Shown here one piece after another: positions 36,901-48,951 of a stretch of DNA of 64,000 nt. The notes under the pieces are model-generated. The model did not search any database, was not told where the DNA came from, and was given only the letters and a program-made list of their open reading frames with translations. A program made the position numbers and the translations under genes. Positions within the stretch are counted from its first letter, which is position 1. Each line of letters starts with the position of its first letter. The stretch covers positions 23,590 to 87,589 of the forward strand of contig RCAB01000269.1 of the NCBI GenBank assembly GCA_003640385.1. The letters are read 5' to 3'. The DNA is from Setaria digitata. Taxonomy: Eukaryota > Nematoda > Chromadorea > Rhabditida > Setariidae.

Positions 36901-39900
36901 ACTAAAACATCCTAAAATGATTTAATTAACTTCAAAAAGAAAGCAACGCAAAAAGAAAACCCCAAAAGAAACGTTACAAACGGTAAACAAATCTCGATTC
37001 AAAATTCACTAAAAGAAAATCTAAATTACCTGATGCCATTTTAGAGTCCAGAGTAAGAACATTATCTACTAATGTATCTACAATCTGTCGCGATGCAAAG
37101 AGCAATGTCCGGTCATTATTTTTTAGTAAATTATTTAGTAGTTGTTCAAAGAAATCCAACGTATTTTCCTTGACACATATCTGGACCATATCAGTTAATG
37201 TCATTACCTAAAACTGACAAAGAAATAATAAAAAATAGCAGTCACATATTTTTTTGTTTCTTTGTTAAAAGTTAAATTCTTCACTCCTTTGCAATATCTT
37301 GAAACGGACAGAAGAAAAATGCTTAATCCTTAACTTATTGATTAATTGAACAGAATCACGTTCACGAGCAGGTTGAAACAGCAAACTCTGCATCGTATCA
37401 ATAGTTAATTTCTTCACTCCTTCTTCATCTGATATGCGACGTACAATTCGCGCTAGCATTTCCGGAACTTTCTCATAATCTGGCTGTTTCTCACAAATTT
37501 CACGCATTATACGGATTATGCGCTTTCGAACTGCTACGCCGGAATCCTGAATTGCAAAGCCGAATTAACAGAAAAAAAAAACGAATTGATTTCAGTTAGG
37601 AAATACAAACAGAAAGAATTTTTAATTTTAACTTAACCCGAAAATTTTTAATTAATATACCACTTACATGTTCAACAAATTAACCAATATTATAAAGAAA
37701 AGCCCCAAATATCACTATTATATAAATTTTCTTCTGGATTGGTGACCTTAATACGTTCAATTAGTAACGGATAATACTGCGGAACATATTCAGGTTTCGC
37801 AATCAAATACTTCCCAATGAGATCAATGGTCGCTTCGCGAACTGCTGCATTGGGATCCATCATTCTTGCCTGAACTGCCTTGCGTACTTCAGGCTGCAAG
37901 ATAACGCTATTTACTTGAATCCATAAAATTCTTCAGAACATGAATTGGAGACGAAAAAAACTAAAAACTTTACAGTAGGTCTTTCTTTAATTCCAACGCT
38001 TCTTTTTATTTTACAAAATAAATGGACTTACAATTTTCAAAACTGCATGGTCTGCTTCAATGATTAAAGTCAAACACCGCATTGCTTTGGTCCTTAAACC
38101 AACTGCCTGTTCCGCATGTATACCATACAAAATCTAAAAAAATTCTTATTTGTAAAAACACATTAAATATTTTCGAAATTTTGTACTTTGTGCTTGTACA
38201 TAAATATCTACCACTCTTTGTCTACTGACAGACATGAATTTCCATAAAATATACTGACGTGATTAAGGTATGTCGAAAATGACTGACTGAATTCTCGACT
38301 TGAAGCCAAGAATCTTACAAGCCATGATGCATCACTGTCCATCAAGATGCTACCAGTACGTCTGAAAACAAACCCATTACATTAGCATTAATAAAAACAG
38401 TTATATGATGCATAAATATGTTTCTAACTTGCGACGTATAAGGAATGAAAAGAACAGAATAAAAATCTATTGTTTTTGGAAGAAAAAAAAAAGATTGCAA
38501 GTGAATGAATGTTCAGAACAAAAAAACATGATGTAAAATTATCCTTTAAGAATAGATTATCTCAAAGATACCAGCTAATCATAAAGTTTTAATTTAATTT
38601 AAAGAATTCAATTATGAAAACATACGTAATTTGTTCAGCACGTTTCCTCATATGCTTTTTATCAGCAGTTTTGATGAGAAAGACTTTCATTGCTTGGCAC
38701 CGCTCCAGAACCTGAATTTAGTTGCAAACATACTTTAAAATCCTCAGCATTTCCTTCAAAAATACCGTGACCACACAAAATAAATTCAAGAGGATGAATA
38801 AAAACAGATTGAAAATTCGAAATATGATAACCCGAGCAGATTTTTTTTCAAATTTCCGTTTCTCTTTATCACTGATTTCGGAACTATTCATGATTTGCTT
38901 CAGTTTCTGCTTCGCTGATTCTGCTTCCTCATATACTTCCTTATACCAAATACCCACATAAAACATCACTGCGTACTAAAAATCCGAGATAAAGTTTTTG
39001 TATACGACGAGAGAAGTAAAATACTGTAACAGACAAAATTCGCTGAAAATTGTCACTTAGAATTGTTTACTGAATTTAAAGAACACTTTTGAAAATATAC
39101 GAATTAGGCAAAAATACTGATGCTTGCCTATAGAACATTTAGTTAAAAATTAATAACAAAATACCTCGATGGAAACATCGGCATCACCTCTTCTTTCCAC
39201 AAGATAATCAATTAGGGCTCGTTGAACTTTTTTCATTTTATCCGCTGAAGACATCTGCAAATAGTGCAATTTCAAGTGGGAGGCATAAATAAAGAAAAGG
39301 ATCTTACTTAACTGTTCATATGATATAAAAAACTAACATGAGTGATATCAATTGTATCTATATCACCGGTTTGTTCTTCTTCCTCAAGCTCTTCGTATAG
39401 CAGTGTTTTAACCACCACATCTAAACGGACATCGTCCGAAATAGTTTGCTGCATGTCTTTACGCAGCGAGGCAGTTACCGTGCCCAAATAATCCAAGCTG
39501 TAGATAAATTTTCAATAAGGAAAAGATACAAATGAGAGATGCAACTTTTTGTAGGGAATTTTATCCTTGAGGAAAATATTAAATACTACCAAGTTATAAA
39601 AACAAAATTTCGTATTGTCATAAAAATCAAGTTATTCAGCACTTTACATAAATAACATCTTAAGAATACCTGGCAATTCTCAAAGACATGTCAACATTTT
39701 TTGAGCGATAGAAAGTAACCAAAACATTTCCGAGCAACGTCAACAACATTTCGGCAGCAGGCCATTCCGGTTTGTATAGAGCAGTGAGTAAATCATGCAC
39801 AAACTGATCGAACAAGCGTCGATAATCCTCTTCCGATTTGGCTGTACACCTATAAGAAAGGAATACTTGTATAAAAACAAAAATAGAAATCCTGCTTAGT

Positions 39901-42900
39901 TCAATTCAATTCAGTTCCGAGATCCGTTTATACGAAATGATAAATCCTTCAATATTTTACTTATTAATTTAATTACTTTCAAAAAAGTTCAAATTCTGAA
40001 CATAAAATAAAAAATTCAGCTTGAGAACTGAAAGAACATTAGATAATACTTAGCCAGGAATCCACTGAGAAACAAGGATGCCATTTTTTGGCATTCAACC
40101 ACAGAATCTTTAACTATAGTATCACCAGTCGTAGTTTCTTCACCAACATCAAAAGATTCCTCGGAGCGTCGCCGTCGTGGAACCTTTAATAATGAATATA
40201 AGATAAAACTAATCGAATTATTTATTTGCTAGTTCCTTTTGAAGTTTGTCTCAAGATAGCTAGAGCACGTAATAAAGCAGTAATATTTGAAATTGTGGGA
40301 GGAAACGTCTTCAACCTATTCTCAACTTTCAGCTGGGTATGACTTTTTAAAATAATGAAGCACAGCTGTACTCTGAATGAATCATTTTTGGAAAGCAAAA
40401 TTGCTATGAGATGAAGCAAACGCTAAGTTATGGTACCAAACTTCTCGTTCATGAGACCGAATGAAAGGTGTTGGTAGTACAGACACCTTCCTCAGATGCT
40501 AATGCACGAAAAAAAAATTTCCAATATAAAACAACAAGCAAATTGATGAAAAGTTCAAATGATTTTAACAGTTCTAAAAAAAAAAAAAAAAATAAAATAA
40601 AATAAAAAAATAAAATGGCTGAGAGCAATTTCTTATTTACCTTTACAACGCTTTGCACAAGTTGCATAATGAGAACAGTCATGTTGCTGATCCACTCATC
40701 AGCAGTCATACGGTAACTATTTTTGGAAGTTTTTGTTGGAGGAAGGCGATGAACAGAACTTAGCAAATCCTTGAAATTTTCGAAAATTAGTTCAAACATT
40801 TTCATCTCAATCATCTGATAAACTGAAAATAAAAGAGCTGAGTTCTGAAACTAACCATGATATCACTAACCTGAATAATACTTTTCCGAAAATTCTCGTA
40901 ACGTGAAAAGATTGCTGTTAGAAGCTTAATAGACTGCATCTGTAATTCACCAACATTATCAACGAAGAATGGTCCTGACGCTAAAGTGCACAGTTGCAGT
41001 ACGGCTGTATCTGTTAGGGACTGAGTACGAACCTGAAATTTAGTAAAAAAAAAAAATAAATTCTACCCCAATAAAATTAGAAAAGTTTACTATCCTAATT
41101 TTAAAACATGCTTCATGAACCTTAATCTTTCTGAGGGTAAAAATGGTTAAAAAAAAAAAAAAAAAAGGTGAATGCATATTTAAATAGATATCCAAGTTAT
41201 TTTGCAAGTCATGAATTGGGTTTTCATAATTTAAATTTAAGGAAATCAAATCTGCTGGGCTTCTTAAACCTTCAAATTCAGAGAAAATAAATGTTGTAAA
41301 GAATAATCAGTCTAGAAACACATATTTTAATAACACCTTGAAGTGACCTCTTCTAACTTTTAAAAGTTTACAAATTTGATCAAATGGAAGTTTTACCAGC
41401 TCAGCAAAACATCCCACAAGTTCCGTAACACGAGTGTAAATGTTTTTGATGATACGGGATCGAGTATTACTCACAGATTTTCTTCGTTTTCGATCTTCTG
41501 AAAGTCAAACATTAAAAATGAATCGATGAATAAATAACTTAGAAACGAAATTCAGAAGCGTAATCACCAATTTTTCTCCCTCTATTTGAAACACGACACG
41601 AGCTGTCTGATGTCGGATAGATGATGTTGTTAAGAAACTGTTTACAAAGTTGTATGGAGCGATCAATTGGATCTTCGATAAATACCTGGAAAAGTTGAAA
41701 AACTGGAATTTCCAGCTATATTAAAACTATTTGTAAAACCACGTTTGAAAGAGAAGCCGAAACGGAAAAATCATTTATATTTCTCGGCGTACTTTACTTT
41801 GCTGAAATAAGCTCAGGAGAAAGGAACGTAGGATTATGTGCTAGAAAAATTCATTACATATTATTGTCAATATTAAATGAGTTTTTGTAGTATGAAAAGC
41901 CTAAAAAATTAATTCGATGTTCCCTTTACTTGTTTAGGCATTTTCGTGGATGTCATTATAAGCATTGCTGTGCAAGATGCATCAGCAGCACGCAATATAC
42001 GATCGCCGATTGCTTCACGATACGCTTCACTTGAATCATCTTCGTCTTCCTGAAAGAGAAAAAAGTTTACCTAAATGATAGATTTAAGCTTTATACAAAA
42101 TGACATTTGGATTTTTTGAGGGTATATTTATAAGTTTCGTGACTTAGTATTCTATAATACAACTAGAGAATAATGGACTCAATGGATGATATGTGTGACT
42201 CTCTCTAAAATAATTATTCAGAGGGCGTGTGACAAGATAATAAAAAAAAAATTACATCTTTAACAATTTCTTTTGCAGATCCAAAAAAAATCTAAAACAA
42301 AAACTTACCTCATTGAAAAGAGCAATAAGTGACTGTTCTCCTTCTGCGCCAATTATATCACGTATATTCTTTTCCAAAATTGTTAACAGCTTTACTAAAC
42401 GCTCTGGGTTGACCTGAACTCACCTTTTATTTAATGCCTTTGTAAGAAACTGAATGAAGTAATAAACAACGATACCTTGAAAAAAAATCTAAATTACGGC
42501 AGCGGTAATTTAAAGTATTATTATATCAAGCATTAACAGTATATCTTCTACTCACTACGGATATACTGTTTTACAGTACATGGTTTTTTTGTACTATAAA
42601 AAATTAATGCGTCTTTAAAAAAATTTAGTCCTCGAAATCACAAACAAATGCATCCGACATACTTTATTAATTTTTTTCCACGATTTCAACTTCTGCGCTT
42701 CCTGCCGTAATTCTTCGAGCTGATCTTTGTCCAGAAAATCTTGCGGTATTCCACCATCATCATCTGCTAAAATTCCTTTGTTTTTTTAGTAGACAAACCT
42801 TGTTCCATGTTAAGATGAGAATAATTAGTATAAATAATAAGCGCGTTTGCCTTTATTTAACAAAAATCAATATTTAATTAAACTAGTTCGATTTTCGCCA

Positions 42901-45900
42901 ATTAAATTCACAGAATCGAAAAAAGACCGTCTCAAACCAACCATTCGCGCATGGAACGAAATCTTGTTCATCGATAGTTTCAAAAATCTGATCAATAATA
43001 GTGGTGAACTTTGTATAGGACTCCTTCTCTGCCATAACTATAACATTTTTTCTAAATGAGATCAAATTATATATTTGATTCATGCATTTTAAGTTATATA
43101 TATTACTTAAAATATATATATGTATATGCTCTACGTTAACATCACGCGAAGTTTCTTTGATATCATCATGCTATAGCTGAGCAATCACTGTTTTGCTAAA
43201 GATAATTTCTTCGATTTATTTTCGTAAACTGTAATTTACTTATTCCCCTCACTATTTCATGATTTGTCTACAAACCATCAGGTGTAAAAAAACGCATATG
43301 GAAAGACAAACAGTAAATAAACCTTCATTATTCCAGCATTCAGATTCTGATTCATTCTGTCGACGTTTATGCTTTTCACGCCGTTTGCGTTGACGTTCAC
43401 GCCACTCCAGTTCTCGTTGTTGAATTACTACAACTTGAGATTTTTTATAGAAAAAATAAAATTAATATGTGGGATAGGATAAGAGCAAACAAAAATAAAA
43501 TGGATATATAAAGTATAACCACATAAAAGATTAGATAAATTTAAATGAAGGATAAAAAATTAGGATAAATTTAAACCTTCCGTTGGTGTCGGTGGTCTTT
43601 CTGGCTGTTCAAGGGTTTTTTCTCGAGCCCTTTTACGCCCTTTCTTGTGTCCTTCGAAAAATTTCGGTCTTTCATCGTTCTCTGTCGAACCCTCTTTAGA
43701 TGTTCCTACATGGTCTGGACGATGTTCTGTTTTCCCAGATCCCTCTGGAAAAGTTAAAATGGTATTACTGAAAAAAAAGGCTAATCTGTCAAAAGGAATA
43801 GCTTTAACTAAAAAAAAAATTACTTTCATCCTTTTCGTTAGTTTCAGTTTTCTCCATTTGTGCAATAAGCTCCATTTGTACCTTTGAAAAAAAAAAAAAA
43901 AACTTTTGATAGAAAAAAGAAACACACCAGAGTTATATTACTATGTCAAATTTAAAATAAACGTAGATGTACATAATGCCGTGTTACGAGGATAGTTCAG
44001 AAACAATTATAAAATAGTCGCAATTAATACTGATTTAAGCCCCATCCTAATCTCAACATTCCGCCCAATAAAATGAGGCAAATATGACTTCAGCTAAATC
44101 TAATACTTTTTCATTCTGTTCTTCCTCGTATGTTCGCGTACGTTGTCTTCGTCGCCGACCTTCACTTGGATCAAAATAACCAGTCAAAGAATCGAACAAT
44201 GATTCAACCTAGAAGAGAGGAGCATTTTGTGATATTTTGATATAGCAAATATTTCCCGCAATATGTCTGGAAATAGCTTCATAGCAAGCAATCACTAGCA
44301 CCACAACTGTCCTAAATGATTTATATTGGGCCTGTGAAAGCGATTTATAATCTCCAGTGTTATTAAAGCTTTACAGACCGCACAATAAAAATTAAAAAAC
44401 GAAAAAGGAAGAAAAGACAACCATACAAACTTTATTTTATTTGATCCATATAAGGTAACTTTATTTTATTTGATCCAGAAAAAGTAAAGGAATCCAATTA
44501 ATTCACAAACCATATCTTTTTTCCTGCGTACTTGTTGAGCTTTTGGTTGCTTCCCAAGCGAAACAATTTGTCGACGCAATTGGACCTGTTGTTCATCTTC
44601 CTGCAGTGTAATCGACTTCGGAGTATCTGACAATGATGGCGTGAATGTTTCGGAAACACTTGTCCCCTCTGTTTTGAATGTTTCGACCTCGGTTGCTGAA
44701 CCTGTTTCCGCAATTTCTTCCTTCGCAAGCATAATTTGTTCTTGAAGTTCTGCAGGTTTTTCCTTAAAAAGTGTTGATAGTTTCAAATATAATGGATAAC
44801 TTTATCAATTATTAGTACCGCTAAAAAGTTTAAAAGTAACTGAAAAATATGAAACATAAACAAAATTGAATATAATACCATCATTACGTCCGTTTCACTT
44901 TCAATCGAAGCACTGGCTGCTACATCTATAAGTTCCGACGCAACATTTTCGGGAATATCTACGTCAAATGCCTGCAATTACTAAGAAAATTGTGAGAGGA
45001 ATTTTTTGGGATATCTGTCAGGATTACGGAATAACCAGTGACTAATTCCACAGTGCACTGTGTACTCTATTCTCCCGTTAAGAGATTGATTACAGTGATA
45101 TTATGAAAAGTAGAGAAAAATAATTTTTACAATCTAATCATGCAGCAGCCACTGAATAAAGCAATTCAAAAGATTTAGGCAATTAGGTCTTCAGTATCAG
45201 ATCTAAAAAATCTCCTGTACGAAACTTTATCGCACCTGATGATTAATTTCGTACAATTCACGTACAAAACAAGGTGCGGCGTGAACATCAAAATCATTGG
45301 TTTCACCATCTTCGTGTTTTAATATCCTGGAATTTCAATGCAATAATATAGTATTACTAAGCTGAATTATTGCATACAAATAGATAAGCAAACGTAGACA
45401 TATGGATTTCATGATACATAGCTAGACTAAAAAGAATATCCAGTGTCTGAAGCATACTCAGACTGAACAAGATGAAAAAAATAATATTAGGTTTTCAACT
45501 TTAATAAAAAAATTTATTGAGGAAAACTTACACATCGGATGTTTCAATTTGTGAAATAGCTTCAACTGCTTGTATCAAAATTTCTTTCTGTGTAGGTCCA
45601 ATTCGTGGTACACCTATAGTTTCACACTTCAAGTTGTTCGTGTACGGCAGATAAAGAGACGGAAACGGTAAATGATTGACTACTGCAATACAAGCAATAA
45701 AAATTGGTTTCTGGTAAGATTTATAGACTTTTTTATTCTATTCCAAAAAGGGATTGGATAGGACAACTGTTGAACGATATTAACTAAATTATGTCCTCAT
45801 TTTGACAAATATAGACGTTAAGTATCAATGATTATAAAGAAAGGTCAACATGAACATATTTCGACAATCAAAATATTAGTGTTACTAAAAATCAACCGAA

Positions 45901-46042
45901 TAATAACTACTTGATAATGAAATGCTAATCAATAAAATCTGGTTCGAAATAACTGTCGCCTTCTGTTCGCTTATCTCAAATTGTCTAAGTAGAATATTTA
46001 AAGAGAGAAATGGGAATAATTATAACTGGATAGACTATATAT

Positions 46043-46080
<38 letters not shown>

Positions 46081-48951
46081 TACCCAGTATGTAATATATA
46101 TATGGTAACGACATGATGTATGACAATGGGAAAAGTGTCGGCTTTTTCTTTCGTCAGAATGAATGACAAGATTATAAACTAATAACTGGTAGTAAATCAT
46201 ACATTTCGTAAGTGTATGGCAACCAGCCAGATGTATGGGAATAGGGAAACTATCGGCTTTTTCTTTCATCACGTTGAAAGCCTCACGTGCCTCACGCTGC
46301 TTTCTATTTTGCTGCTCTCTCACTGCACGTACTTTTTCCATTTCTTTGCGCTGCTCCTCTAATCTTCGAGCTTCTTCCTGTTGGAATTAAGGAATTTAGA
46401 AACATCTAAACCGCACCCCTGACTGCTGGATCTTACTTTTCAAACCTGGTTGGTTGAAAAGTTTATCCTTTCAAAATGAGCAACTTATCATAATAAAGAG
46501 AAAATCACGGATGTAAATAGAGTTTAGAACAAACAGAACGGTGCCACCCTAATCCTTCGCTATCAGAATTTTGTCTATAAAATCATTTATTCTCGAGATA
46601 AATGCTTCCTACCTGTCGTTTTTGTTCTTCTAATATTCGCTGCTGCTCCAAGCGTAACCTTTCATGTGCTTCTCGTTGCTGCTTGAGTTGTTGCTCTTTC
46701 TGATAGGCCACACGCCGAAGCTCTTCTTGTTTTAATCGTGCTGCTTCTTCCTGCTGATGACGTGCTAGTGCCTCGGCTTTCTGACGTAACAACTAAAGAA
46801 ATTTCAGGAGATTACTTATGCAAAATCTGTTACGGCTTCAATTTCTCTCAGAATATTCGAAATATTCAAACACTATTAACTTCATCTTGCTGCTGCTTCA
46901 AACGAGCCGCTTCACGCTCCTGATGCATGAGATCAAGTTGCCTCTGTTGCTGTTCTAAAAGACGTTGCTGTTCCAATTGTCTTTGCTGCTAAAAATAATT
47001 TTTGAAATAAAATGCTGAATCATGTCGCATACTCCATTTTCTTTTTTTTTTGATTACTCAATGGTGAAAGATGAATTAGGATGGCCAAACTGTAATAATA
47101 CAATTTCATCCTTTGATACCTCTAATCTCAGTAAAAGTCGATAGCAATTAATAGTGAAATCAAATAAGCCATTATTAACAATAATATATTTTTAAAATAA
47201 TGTAAACGTTAAAACAAATAGATACCAATAGTTAAATAAAAAAATCTTGCACTCAAACAGCAAGGAAACATCGGAGCTAATAAAAGTACAAATAAATTTT
47301 ACTAGTGATTGAAACTTGTGGATTAGTAATAAATACAAACTTGTTGTTGTTGTGCTGCTTGTTGTAATGCTCGTTGATATTGCTGTTGTTGTAGTACTAC
47401 TTGTTGCTGAGCAAAAGTCTGCAACACAAGTGAAAGGAAGATATTGTCTAACATTATGCTCTTTTGATATATCTTTGATTGAAATATTCAAATATGGGTT
47501 AACGGCGCAAGCAGGATAACTATTTTCAGGAAAAAATAACGGAGAAGCAGTAAATTAATCATACATGTTAATGAAACTTGTTTAATAGATGGCGATTGAT
47601 AGTTAACTAAGTAAAGCAACCTAAATTGCCATTATGAACTTCTTGGAAATAAATAAATGAATCTATCTGCTACGTAATCAACTGATTGTAAAAATCCGAG
47701 TCTTAAAAGAATGGAGGAGAACCGCACAGATACAACGCCTAATCACAAAAGCGTAAGAGCTTCTTAACAAACACTTGAGATCTTCCGATCAATCGATGAA
47801 AAAGTACTGGGTAACATGGAATCTTCAATTATTGCTGATTTGGCTATTACTTTTTTATCTTTCAATAAAATTTCTAATGCTTACTTGAGAGTCATGAAGT
47901 CCTAAATTACGCTGATGACTTTGCAGTGCCTGCTGTTGTTGATGTTGCTGTTGCTGCATAACTTGTAATAAGTGCTGCTGTTGCTGGAATGTTTGAATGT
48001 CCATCGGATGTTGTTGCAGCATCTTAAAAATACTTCACTTTCCTTCCAAAAAATAACCGTAATTACTATGATAAATAACTAAACTCAAAATTTCTCGACT
48101 TTAGTTAGTTCAACAACACTGAGAAAAATGAACCGTTTCTTAATTCTAAAACCCAAACTACAATTCGTTTGGGATTATAAATGAGCAGAAATTTGTTACG
48201 ATAACAGCTGTGAGGCAAAAACGGCACAAATATTAGAAATTATTGGTAATATATTTTAAAAAGAGTAACTGCAGTTGAAGTACCTTCCGATATTGCCTCA
48301 CACCCTTTATGCCAACCCATTTACGGAATTGCAAAATTTAGAATTTACCAGTAATTAGACTTACAATTCCTCCCGTCTGCTGACTGCCATAAAGTGATGG
48401 TATTTGCATGTACTGCTGCTGTAGAAGCATTTGCTGGTTATAAAAAGTATTTTGAGTGTTTGCTGATACAGCTGGTGATCCGCTCGCTCGTGGAGGATTC
48501 TAAAAAATTCGGTGTAGAGTGATTTTTTTTTTTTCGGGATCCTACAGTAATTACCAGTAGGGAGAATAGATACCAAAATATTCCATACTACATGTATTAC
48601 TATGAATTTCACATCATCCAATTATGTTGTTCGGAAACAATTTAATTCAAGACTGGCGAAGTAAATTAATTAATCAAGATATTGTCTTACAGTTCCCTTG
48701 CATACCATATATCGCATGCCATAGATCTCACATCAAATTTGCTTGTTTTGCTTCTAACTTATACATTCAATAACATTACTTAACGCAGGATATAAATCTA
48801 GATTATATTATGGCCGTTAACCAAGCAGAGCTTAAAAGAAACATTTTCAATTGTACTGTTTGAGTTTTACCACAGCGAGAGATATTTATCAAATAAAGGT
48901 GACAAAAATTTAAATTTTATAACATACCGGAACTGAATTGATGTTGTTCAT
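32302..48951 (-). CDS. scc-2: Cohesin loader SCC-2 / Nipped-B (NIPBL) family, about 2,240 aa
   Basis: With MAU-2 (Scc4), SCC-2 loads cohesin onto chromatin and stimulates its ATPase. Forty-seven exons join to 6,723 nt in one frame; the exon blocks are listed separately. Order: Gln-rich start (1-221), the MAU-2-contacting motif (264-292), a charged linker (to about 620), a conserved helical region, then HEAT repeats and a C-terminal block to about 2,175, and an acidic tail. Recognisable stretches matching vertebrate NIPBL include LDYLGTV (1052-1058), MVKHAETLQPYLS in exon 35, QYYPLLIERI, VADNLAMFPYQ and the C-terminal QEYSPSEAAKVYEKA. The C. elegans protein is also called PQN-85 because of its Gln-rich start, which this gene shares. 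A TTATTAG acceptor 6 nt before the ATG suggests trans-splicing. Internal donors of exons 12 and 33 are the least certain. The gene is divergent from dnc-1. Confidence 0.93.
34054..38711 (-). other. scc-2: scc-2 exons 29-42: HEAT-repeat hook
   Basis: Exons: 38711-38626, 38361-38259, 38133-38032, 37893-37747, 37546-37310, 37207-37030, 36872-36658, 36359-36155, 35977-35896, 35684-35419, 35319-35143, 34814-34669, 34566-34414, 34222-34054 (residues 1183-1937). HEAT-type helices are clear in exons 30-33 (VRFLASSREFSQSF, LRTKAMRCL, DPNAAVREATIDLIGKYL, RRISDEEGVKKL) and match NIPBL. Exon 33 is taken to a GTCCGT donor (ends 37310), because only that choice keeps the frame into exon 34; it adds a short stretch not obviously conserved. 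Exon 42 ends at a GC donor, which is required by phase. Confidence 0.9.
38832..43037 (-). other. scc-2: scc-2 exons 16-28: conserved helical region before the HEAT array
   Basis: Exons: 43037-42942, 42766-42663, 42413-42309, 42049-41930, 41685-41568, 41497-41397, 41032-40871, 40814-40641, 40183-40050, 39849-39670, 39497-39338, 39254-39165, 38975-38832 (residues 620-1182). Matches to NIPBL appear in the same order: YTKFTTIIDQIFETID, DDDGGIPQDFL, LTILEKNI, ADASCTAMLIMTS, GPFFVDNVGELQ with AIFSRYE, EEDYRRLF, KPEWPAAEMLLTLLGN and LDYLGTVTASLRKD. Exon 23 joins exon 24 directly; the open frame at 40222-40419 falls inside that intron. Confidence 0.9.
43323..44762 (-). other. scc-2: scc-2 exons 11-15: charged, probably disordered linker
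   Basis: Exons: 44762-44511, 44208-44107, 43881-43824, 43744-43577, 43427-43323 (residues 392-619). The segment is rich in Glu, Lys, Arg, Ser and Thr with basic clusters (GRRRRQRTRT, KKGRKRAREK, RQRKRREKHKRR) that could act in nuclear import or DNA contact. The exon 12 donor is ambiguous: GTATTA after 44107 or GTCATA after 44089. Both keep the frame, and the longer form adds six residues (VLDLAE). Confidence 0.75.
46046..46077. repeat. (AT)n microsatellite in scc-2 intron 7
   Basis: An alternating AT tract of about 30 bp. It lies next to the degenerate copy of the exon 7 end. Confidence 0.95.
46098..46165 (-). pseudogene. Degenerate copy of the 3' end of scc-2 exon 7
   Basis: On the minus strand this intron segment resembles the end of exon 7. 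It can encode TKEKADTFPIVIH beside the exon's MKEKADSFPIPIH, with no frame break over that stretch, then loses similarity. An AG preceded by TTATT lies upstream (about 46183). It is probably a decayed tandem duplication. An alternative exon is less likely, since the frame reaches a stop soon after. Confidence 0.55.
46613..48951 (-). other. scc-2: scc-2 exons 1-6: Gln-rich, prion-like N-terminal extension
   Basis: Exons: 48951-48928, 48499-48365, 48022-47885, 47418-47341, 46988-46881, 46792-46613. All six are phase 0 and give residues 1-221. Exon 1 encodes only MNNINSVP. Exons 3-5 are dominated by Gln with QQQQ runs. Exon 6 becomes Gln/Glu/Arg-rich and probably forms a long single helix. Because every junction is phase 0, any of exons 2-6 could be skipped without a frame change. 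Vertebrate NIPBL lacks this extension ahead of its MAU2-binding start. Confidence 0.88.

Larger units (their letters stand above)
44879..46377 (-). other. scc-2: scc-2 exons 7-10: MAU-2-binding motif region
   Basis: Exons: 46377-46203, 45682-45532, 45326-45236, 44971-44879 (residues 222-391). Across the exon 7/8 junction the protein reads FPIPIHLAGCHTLTKLVNHL followed by PFPSLYLP. This lines up with the first residues of NIPBL (VPITTLAG, then LLNQLPLPSPLP), the part known to thread through MAU2. The match decided the exon 7 donor (GTATGA at 46202-46197): two other phase-compatible donors, GTTTCC and GTTGCC, would remove part of the motif. Exons 9 and 10 are acidic. Confidence 0.85.

Noticed and set aside
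40222..40419. 65-codon minus-strand frame between scc-2 exons 23 and 24
   Set aside because: Exon 23 joins exon 24 directly in phase and matches NIPBL across the junction, so this is intron.
43645..43887. 80-codon plus-strand frame
   Set aside because: It is the antisense shadow of scc-2 exons 13-14.
45922..46116. Plus-strand frame with Tyr-Ile repeats
   Set aside because: It is produced by the (AT)n microsatellite in scc-2 intron 7.
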